Shown one piece after another: positions 1 to 5,025 of a DNA stretch of 11,607 nucleotides. Numbering within the stretch: the stretch's first letter is position 1; each line of letters opens with the position of its first letter. Source of the DNA: Desulfobulbus sp. (GTDB lineage Bacteria > Pseudomonadota > Gammaproteobacteria > Burkholderiales > Rhodocyclaceae); assembly GCA_009782025.1 (NCBI GenBank), contig WQUQ01000186.1, forward strand, positions 1-11,607, read 5' to 3'. The notes below the pieces were generated by a model. That model did no database searches. It was given only the letters and a program-made list of their open reading frames with translations, and was not told the DNA's origin. Both the position numbers and the translations under genes were made by a program.

Positions 1-316
1 CCCCCCGCGCAGATCGGCCTCGAAGCCGTGTCATGGCGGTGGTCACCGAGGTTTCATCCAGGAACACCCGTTGCCTACCTGCCAGGTGCCTGGATCGGCC
101 AGCCATTGGCGGCGCGCCTGCTGGACATCCGCTCGCTCTTGTTCGCTGGCGTGCAACGTTTTTTTTAAAGCGCAAGCCCCATTTCTTCAACTGATACCAC
201 AGCCCGGATTGATTGATCGATACCCCTTCTTTTTCGGCGATGCGTTGGCACAGCTCCAACAGGGTGTAGCGCCGCAGAAATTCTGTCCAAACAAACGGGG
301 CCGGCTCTAAGCTCAG
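1..316 (-). pseudogene. IS630-family transposase remnant, frameshifted and truncated
   Basis: The minus strand encodes an IS630-type transposase broken over three frames. Frame one (about 316 to 160) gives the helix-turn-helix part, with RRYTLLELCQRIAEKEGVS and then GLWYQLKKWGLRFKK. At a run of eight A residues (159-166) the reading continues in a second frame as TLHASEQERADVQQARRQW. Near 95-105 it moves to a third frame, giving RVFLDETSVTTAMTRLRG, which carries the first catalytic Asp of the DDE triad (codon at 56-58). The order and spacing match IS630 transposases (family knowledge). The N-terminus is missing on the tRNA side, and the C-terminal half lies beyond the left edge. No terminal inverted repeat or TA target duplication was found. 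Slippage on the A8 run could rescue the first shift but not the second, so it is probably dead. A plus-strand ORF at 71-310 is only its shadow. Confidence 0.82.
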
Positions 317-317
317 T

Positions 318-394
318 TGGTGGTGATGGGCAGAATCGAACTGCCGACCTATGGGTTATGAATCCATCGCTCTAACCGTCTGAGCTACATCACC
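318..394 (-). tRNA. tRNA-Met (CAU), elongator type
   Basis: A complete 77-nt cloverleaf reads on the minus strand. The acceptor stem GGTGATG pairs with CATCACC, the D stem is GCTC/GAGC, the anticodon loop TTCATAA carries CAU (genomic 358-360), the T stem is GGCAG/CTGCC around TTCGATT, the discriminator is A, and CCA is encoded. It is not an initiator: positions 1 and 72 pair and the anticodon stem lacks the three G-C pairs. tRNA-Ile2, which also has a CAU gene anticodon, is less likely because the C4-G69 and C5-G68 pairs used by TilS are absent (position 4 is G, 5 is A). One oddity is an A31-C39 mismatch closing the anticodon loop. It has its own promoter just upstream. Confidence 0.95.
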
Positions 395-402
395 ACGCCA
401 GA

Positions 403-440
403 ACCTATCAATTATAGAGGAGCGGCGACAGGATGGTCAA
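403..440 (-). promoter_or_regulatory. Sigma-70 promoter of the tRNA-Met gene
   Basis: On the minus strand a -35 box TTGACC (440-435) and a perfect -10 box TATAAT (416-411) are separated by 18 bases. The predicted transcript start is near 404, about ten bases before the mature tRNA 5' end at 394. This is a near-consensus promoter, as expected for a stable RNA gene, and it would let the tRNA be made independently of the operon upstream. Confidence 0.85.
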
Positions 441-528
441 ACAGGGCAATCGCATGAACGCCATCGTCATTGCTTCGGCAAAGATTTGCCCTGCGGGGGG
501 GGCTCCTTCGTGTAGTCTTTTCTCTTTC

Positions 529-1269
529 TCAATCTTCCGAGCGCACCCATACGGCCATGACGGTGTAATTGTCCTGATTGAGCTTGGCGTGGGCGCGCAC
601 TTGGGCGTCGATTTGTTCGATCCACTGGCTTGGGTTGTCGGAGGATTGGAGCGTTTGCAGCAGACAACTATCGCCCAAGGGTTCCCACACGCCGTCGCTG
701 CACAGCAGCAGCGCATCGCCTGCCAGTAGCTGCACGCGCTCGGATACGGTGATATCGAGATATTCCCGTGAGCCGAGCGCCGACAGGAGCATGTTGTGAT
801 GCGGATGCAGCCGCGCAGCTTCTTCGTCGATCAGGCCGCCGGTGACCATTTGCTGCACCACGCTATGGTCGACGGTGCGGCAGGCGAGCATGCCATCGCG
901 AAACAGGTAAGCGCGGCTGTCGCCGGTGTGCGCCCAGGCAAATTCGTTTTCGTACAGGTCGAGCGCGACCAACACAACGGTCGAGCGCATTGCCGCGAGT
1001 TGGCCGCCTTCGGCCTGGCGAGCAATCACATCCAGATTGGCTTGTTCGAGCAAGCGGCGCAGGTTGCCGGCATCCAGCCCCGGCGCTGCGGCAAAGCCGC
1101 CGAGCACGCTGCCGCGCACGATGGCGGCGGCCACGTCGCCGCCGCCGTGGCCGCCTGCGCCGTCGGCCACCAGGCAGGCTACGAAGCGGCCATCATTCCA
1201 TTGACCCAAGACATCTTCGTTGTACTCGCGATTGCCCCGGCGGGTGAGGCTGACGATTTCGACTTCCAC
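529..1269 (-). CDS. PP2C-family protein phosphatase, T6SS-associated (PppA/Stp-like)
   Basis: This 246-residue metal-dependent Ser/Thr phosphatase fills the usual length of a stand-alone bacterial PP2C domain. The metal and phosphate motifs are all visible: R14-x-x-N17-E18-D19, D36-G37 in VADGAGGHGGG, the HTGDSRAYL core at 114-122, SDG at 191-193, and the final D233-N234. There is no signal peptide or membrane segment, so it acts in the cytoplasm. In T6SS loci such phosphatases (PppA) remove the phosphate that the kinase PpkA places on an FHA-domain protein (family knowledge); the gene just upstream is such an FHA protein, five bases away. The start codon is GTG (1269-1267), preceded by GAGGGG about eight bases upstream inside the FHA gene's end, so translation is probably coupled. 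No kinase is in the window. Confidence 0.93.
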   Translation of the reverse strand: MEVEIVSLTRRGNREYNEDVLGQWNDGRFVACLVADGAGGHGGGDVAAAIVRGSVLGGFAAAPGLDAGNLRRLLEQANLDVIARQAEGGQLAAMRSTVVLVALDLYENEFAWAHTGDSRAYLFRDGMLACRTVDHSVVQQMVTGGLIDEEAARLHPHHNMLLSALGSREYLDITVSERVQLLAGDALLLCSDGVWEPLGDSCLLQTLQSSDNPSQWIEQIDAQVRAHAKLNQDNYTVMAVWVRSED

Positions 1270-1274
1270 GCGCT

Positions 1275-2876
1275 CTACCCCTCGGCTTGGCGGCCCGATT
1301 GCCCGGCGGATTCAAGCCGCGCCATCTGCTCTTCGTAGGCTTTTACGAAGGCTTTGCCGAAGACGCTGTGGAAATCTTCCTCGGCTTCGGTGGCGATTTC
1401 GGCATAGAACCGCACAAACTGATCCCACAGCTTGGCCTTGCGGTGGGCGGTAAAAAGATTGTCGAGCGTGGATTTGACGGCGATTCTTTTTTCCAGTTCA
1501 TCCGGCGCAAAGCGCGTGATGAGCTGCGCCAGCGCGGCGCGCGTGCCGACCATGACGCCGAACTGGTGCGCGCGCAGATCATCGAAAGCGTCGCGCATGG
1601 CTTCACTGGCCGGCATGAAACCGCGTATGCCGGGGCCAAGCAGATGCGCCAGCGCAACTTCAACGCTGGGTGAGAACTTCAGTGGGTTGTTCGCTTGCAC
1701 GGCGATCATGGTGACTTCGGCGCGTAGCTCCTGCTTGAACTCCTGGCGCGTGAGCAAGAGTTGCAGCGTGCCTTGAATAGCGTCGCGCAGGAGTATGCCG
1801 ATGCGCTCCATGAGTTCGGGCGTCAGCACTTTGGGCGGATCGCGCAAATCTCCCAAGCCGCGCAGCAGAGCGGCCAGCAGCTCGTCTTCATCGGCGTGCG
1901 GCATGGCTGCGGGAGCGGCGGATTTCTCCCCGACCGGCATGGGCGGCGGAACCGGTGCAGCGATGATGGTTGGCGTTACCGGAACAGATGCGGGCGAGAT
2001 GACAACCGGCGCAGGTTGAGCGACCGGCACAGACTCGGCAGCAGGCATGGCCTCGATGGCGCGCGGCGGCGCGAAGCCGAACTGCCCGATCGGCAAATGG
2101 TCGCCGTGCGGCGCGGGCGTGGGTGGCGCGATACCTCCCGCCAGCGCAGCCAGCGGATCGGCATTGGCGGCGGTATTGGGGTGGTGCAGCGGATCAGCCA
2201 GCGGCGACAGCGCCAGCGGATCGCCGCCCAGGCCGCCACCGCCGCCGAACAGGCTGTCGATACCGGGCGTGCCCTGGCCGGTGGGCATGGCGAGATCGGA
2301 GAAATCATCGAAAGCCCCCTGGCCGCTTGCCGGTGGCGGGTCGAACAGTGCTGCCGGTGCGGGCGAAGGAGCAAGCAGATCGGCGAAGGGATCGGGCGCG
2401 CCAGCGGGCAAGGGGATAGGCTCGGGCGCGACCGATGGCGCGGACGGCGGGCCAAGGCCGACCAGCAGATCGGCAAAAGGATCGTCGTGCGCGGAGAACG
2501 TTGCGGTCATGGACGAAGCCGCTGGCGCGGGACCGCCGACGGATACCAGTGGCGCGTCAGCCAGCATCCGCACGGTCAACTCGAAACTGCCGATCGTCAG
2601 CCGGTCGCCGTCGCCGAGCGGCGCTTCGTTGCCAGCGCCCAGCGCGCGGCCATTGCACAGCAGCGGATTACTGCCGCGATCAATGATGAAATAGCGCCCA
2701 TCACGACACACCACCTGCGCGTGCACGCGCGAAACCGTGCGCTCGGGATCGTCGAGCGCCAGGGTGTTGGTGTCGGCGCGGCCGATGGTGCCGCCCGAGG
2801 AGTCGAAAAGGACCTGAAGCGGCTGCGGCGGCGGCGCGCCGCGAATCAAGCGAACACTGATCTGGAGTATGGTCAA
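1275..2876 (-). CDS. T6SS-associated FHA-domain protein (TagH/ImpI-like)
   Basis: A 533-residue cytoplasmic protein in three parts. Residues 1-105 are an FHA phosphothreonine-binding domain with the conserved G32-R33, S49-R50-x-H52 and N75-G76. Residues 106-340 are a Pro/Ala/Gly-rich linker with recurring DPFADLL-like motifs. Residues 340-525 match the C-terminal domain of T6SS FHA proteins (TIGR03354 type), with NPLKFSPSVEVALAHLLGP, EAMRDAFDDLRAHQ and DFHSVFGKAFVKAYEEQ as hallmarks. Family knowledge: these proteins read the kinase signal that licenses T6SS assembly. The start is unusual. The first canonical start codon in frame is TTG at 2876, preceded directly by ATT (2879), with no clear ribosome binding site; a stop in this frame lies just upstream, so no ATG or GTG start is possible there. 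It sits 31 bases after the PAAR-like gene and 5 bases before the phosphatase. Confidence 0.93.
   Translation of the reverse strand: MTILQISVRLIRGAPPPQPLQVLFDSSGGTIGRADTNTLALDDPERTVSRVHAQVVCRDGRYFIIDRGSNPLLCNGRALGAGNEAPLGDGDRLTIGSFELTVRMLADAPLVSVGGPAPAASSMTATFSAHDDPFADLLVGLGPPSAPSVAPEPIPLPAGAPDPFADLLAPSPAPAALFDPPPASGQGAFDDFSDLAMPTGQGTPGIDSLFGGGGGLGGDPLALSPLADPLHHPNTAANADPLAALAGGIAPPTPAPHGDHLPIGQFGFAPPRAIEAMPAAESVPVAQPAPVVISPASVPVTPTIIAAPVPPPMPVGEKSAAPAAMPHADEDELLAALLRGLGDLRDPPKVLTPELMERIGILLRDAIQGTLQLLLTRQEFKQELRAEVTMIAVQANNPLKFSPSVEVALAHLLGPGIRGFMPASEAMRDAFDDLRAHQFGVMVGTRAALAQLITRFAPDELEKRIAVKSTLDNLFTAHRKAKLWDQFVRFYAEIATEAEEDFHSVFGKAFVKAYEEQMARLESAGQSGRQAEG
2373..2483 (-). repeat. DPFADLL motif repeats in the FHA linker
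   Basis: Two copies of the heptapeptide DPFADLL lie at residues 132-138 (2483-2463) and 162-168 (2393-2373) of the FHA protein. Their coding bases match at 18 of 21 positions. Looser relatives follow outside these coordinates: DDFSDLA at 190-196, DPLALSPL at 219-226 and DPLAAL at 240-245. The rest of the linker is low-complexity, so these acidic-hydrophobic islands stand out as possible short binding motifs (inference). Confidence 0.7.
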
Positions 2877-2907
2877 AATCGTGAACTTGGCATCGTGGAG
2901 GTGGCAT

Positions 2908-3297
2908 TCAAGGCGCGAGCATCAGCACTTTGGTCTGGCTGGGCACCAGGCGGCAACCGGGCGCGTTGGTGCTGTTCTGTAACGACATGCTGGTCAGGCG
3001 CGTGGCCGGCATGCCTTTGAGCAGCACGGTGAAGGCGCCGGTCAGGTGGCGGCTTGGCCCCATGACCATGCCCGAAGCCACGCCCATCGCCACCCCGGCA
3101 TTGTCGCCGTTGCTCATCGGGATCGTCGTTCCCATGTTGTGCGCTGGCGCCCCCATGAAGAGGATGGTCGGCACGTTGGGAATCGCCATCGGCCCCATGG
3201 CGATATTCGGATAGGGGATCGGTACCGGCACGGGGGGCGTGAGGCAGACATCGGGGAAGGCGAGATCGGTTCCCATGAGTTGGCAGTTGGCGAACAT
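2908..3297 (-). CDS. DUF4150 PAAR-like T6SS spike-tip protein
   Basis: A 129-residue protein of the DUF4150 (PAAR-like) family. It has the typical Pro-rich N-terminal stretch (PPVPVPIPYPN, 21-31), then a Gly/Met/Pro-rich body with GAPAHNMGT and SNGDNAGVAMGV. PAAR proteins cap the VgrG trimer as a sharpened, metal-bound cone (family knowledge). C18, H53, H84 and C115 could be metal ligands here, by inference only. The family often carries a C-terminal toxin, but this one ends straight after the PAAR-like fold. The start is ATG at 3297 with AGGAG ten bases upstream, 19 bases after the DUF3540 stop. The stop reads TGAATG, giving a nearby ATG in a different frame from the FHA gene that appears to be a decoy. 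Confidence 0.9.
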   Translation of the reverse strand: MFANCQLMGTDLAFPDVCLTPPVPVPIPYPNIAMGPMAIPNVPTILFMGAPAHNMGTTIPMSNGDNAGVAMGVASGMVMGPSRHLTGAFTVLLKGMPATRLTSMSLQNSTNAPGCRLVPSQTKVLMLAP

Positions 3298-3316
3298 GGC
3301 GGAATTGCTCCTGGAT

Positions 3317-3955
3317 TCATCCGAGATGGATTTGCTCGCCGTCCATCTTGACCAGATTGCTGGCGTCGGCGATGAAATTTTGCGCGGAAAGCTGCATGGT
3401 CTGTTCCGCCCGGTAGTCGATTTGCCGGCTGCGTACCTGATCGGGGCCGTCGACGGTGCGTTGACTCCAGCGCGCGAATTGAATCAGCCGTTCGGCGAAG
3501 GATTCCAGCAATTCGCCGATGACCTTGATTTTCGTGAAGGACAAGACCGCCTCCTGTCCCACGCCGGTCAGTTTCTTTGCGGCAAGAACGGCTTCCCCGG
3601 TGTGCGCCGCCAATGTCCTGGACTCCAGGCGCAGCGTGTCGGCGCGCAAGATCAAGGCGCCTTGCTCCACCTCGATGCGGCTGCCAGCCGGCAGGCAGAC
3701 GCGGCTATTCGCATCGCTCCCCCGTTCCAGGACAGCGGTGGCATACAGCCCCCCGGTCAGATCGCCGCAGAACCAGATGCGATCGCCGACTTCCGGCGCC
3801 AACAGGCAGCTTGCGGCCCGGCGGAGGGCAAATACGCCACGCCCGCTTTCCACCGTGTATAGCCCATCGGCGCGTGATTGCGATACCACGATTCCCGTGC
3901 CCTGGACAGGTTGTTCGCAAATCTGAAGCAAGGGATCATCTCGTGTACTCATCAT
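3317..3955 (-). CDS. DUF3540 protein, T6SS accessory
   Basis: A 212-residue protein recognised as DUF3540 by its sequence style and its place beside DUF2169, pentapeptide and DUF4150 genes. The N-terminal part (about 20-90) looks like a small beta barrel (GLYTVESGRGVFALRRAAS, then PEVGDRIWF). The middle (about 92-130) alternates hydrophobic and polar residues like a short beta-helix (IEVEQGALILRADTLRLES). The reading frame stays open further upstream to 4159, but the true start must be one of the two ATGs of TGATGATG: 3955, which shares one base with the stop of the preceding gene, or 3952. GAGGA lies five and eight bases upstream of these, so 3952 is slightly favoured by spacing. No biochemical function is established that I can name; an adaptor or spike-assembly role is inferred from context. 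Confidence 0.82.
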   Translation of the reverse strand: MMSTRDDPLLQICEQPVQGTGIVVSQSRADGLYTVESGRGVFALRRAASCLLAPEVGDRIWFCGDLTGGLYATAVLERGSDANSRVCLPAGSRIEVEQGALILRADTLRLESRTLAAHTGEAVLAAKKLTGVGQEAVLSFTKIKVIGELLESFAERLIQFARWSQRTVDGPDQVRSRQIDYRAEQTMQLSAQNFIADASNLVKMDGEQIHLG

Positions 3956-5022
3956 CAAATTCCTCGTCTGGATACAGGTACGGGCCGCCACTGCTCGGCG
4001 GCCAGTAATTCGGGATCGTTTTCCAGTGCGCGTGCCCGATCCGTGAAGCGCGCGCCGCCGTCCTCGATGACATGCAGTTTGGCGCGAAACATTTGCGCGC
4101 CGCTCAGATCGGCCTCGCTGAGGTCGGCATGCGAAAAATCGGCGTAGGTGAGATCGCAATCCGTCATCATGGCACCCGGCAATGTGGCATTCATCCAGTT
4201 GGATTGATATAGATTGGCCGCCACAAAGCGTGCGTGTGGCGCTTTCGCACCCACGAACAGGGCTTGCTTGAGCATGGCGTGATCGAATGTCGCCGCGCTC
4301 AGGTCGGCGTCCATGAAAACGGCATTAGGTCCGTGGGCTTTGTCGAACCGGGCCGCTCCCAGCTTGGCGCCCTGAAAATTGGCGCGGTTCAGATCAGCGC
4401 CAGAAAAATCGCTGCCCGAAAGATCGCTACCCATGAATTGCGCGTTGATGAAGCGTTGCCCGGCAAAGCTTTTTCCCGCCAGGTTGCAGCGCATGAAAAC
4501 AACGGTCGAGAACTTCGCGCCGGTGAAATCGCATTGCCGCAGGTCGCATTCCATCAGCACGGTACGCACCAACTGGGCCTGCGTGAAATCCATTGCCCCG
4601 ACACTGCTTTCCACATAACTTACCTTTTCGAGCGCGGCGTTCCTGAAAAGAACCTTGTTGAGCTTGCACTTTACAAAGTTCACAAAGTCCAGTCGCGTAT
4701 CGGTCAACGCGAGACCATCGATCGCGCAGTCGATGAAATTCAGGTTACTGGCCTGTATGCCAGCCATCACGATACGCTCGATTTTCGATTCCAGGAAGGC
4801 CGTTCCGGCAGCAATACATTGGCTCATCTCGGTACGGACGAAGCGACACTTCAGAAACTTCGCATCGGTCAGGTCGGCGCCAGTCATTTTCGCGCCGTCG
4901 AACACACAGCGATCGAATATCGTGGCGGAAAGATCTTCCCCGGTAAAGTCCATGTTGGAAAGATCCTGCTCCAGCACAGGCTCGGCATTCTGGACGCGGC
5001 GCAGAATTTCGGCTTTATCCAT
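3955..5022 (-). CDS. Pentapeptide-repeat protein, T6SS cassette
   Basis: This 355-residue protein is nearly all pentapeptide repeats (A[DN]Lxx and looser forms) from about residue 20 to 318. The cleanest run is GSDLSGSDFSGADLNRANF. Such repeats fold into a right-handed quadrilateral beta-helix (family knowledge). A short non-repeat tail follows (from about 320, rich in Arg, Asp and Glu). There is no signal peptide or membrane segment. The ATG at 5022 is three bases after the stop of the DUF2169 fusion, with a weak AAGAG seven bases upstream, and the 3' end overlaps DUF3540 by one base, so coupling is likely. Its repeats resemble those in the C-terminal half of the upstream fusion protein, including a shared ANLYQSNW / ANLFQSDF pattern near both ends, suggesting duplication. 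It could be a scaffold, adaptor or cargo; no enzymatic motif is visible. Confidence 0.88.
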   Translation of the reverse strand: MDKAEILRRVQNAEPVLEQDLSNMDFTGEDLSATIFDRCVFDGAKMTGADLTDAKFLKCRFVRTEMSQCIAAGTAFLESKIERIVMAGIQASNLNFIDCAIDGLALTDTRLDFVNFVKCKLNKVLFRNAALEKVSYVESSVGAMDFTQAQLVRTVLMECDLRQCDFTGAKFSTVVFMRCNLAGKSFAGQRFINAQFMGSDLSGSDFSGADLNRANFQGAKLGAARFDKAHGPNAVFMDADLSAATFDHAMLKQALFVGAKAPHARFVAANLYQSNWMNATLPGAMMTDCDLTYADFSHADLSEADLSGAQMFRAKLHVIEDGGARFTDRARALENDPELLAAEQWRPVPVSRRGI

Positions 5023-5025
5023 CGC

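Noticed and set aside
310..324. Plus-strand AGCTCAGTTGGT, like a tRNA D-arm, as a second tRNA fragment
   Set aside because: No acceptor, anticodon or T arm follows, and it overlaps the complement of the encoded CCA end of tRNA-Met; taken as chance.
477..490. Inverted repeat GGCAAAGATTTGCC after the phosphatase gene as an operon terminator
   Set aside because: The stem is only 5-6 bp with a 2-4 base loop, and no T-run follows on the minus strand. No convincing terminator is seen in 395-528 apart from the tRNA promoter.
1761..3020. Long plus-strand open frame of 419 codons across the FHA and DUF4150 genes
   Set aside because: It is antisense to two well-recognised genes, is dominated by Arg, Gly and Gln from GC-rich antisense codons, and resembles no family.
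3956..4159. Longer DUF3540 reading frame starting at 4159
   Set aside because: The extra N-terminus is Arg-rich antisense-like sequence read out of frame through the pentapeptide gene; the ribosome binding site and stop-start overlap point to 3955 or 3952.
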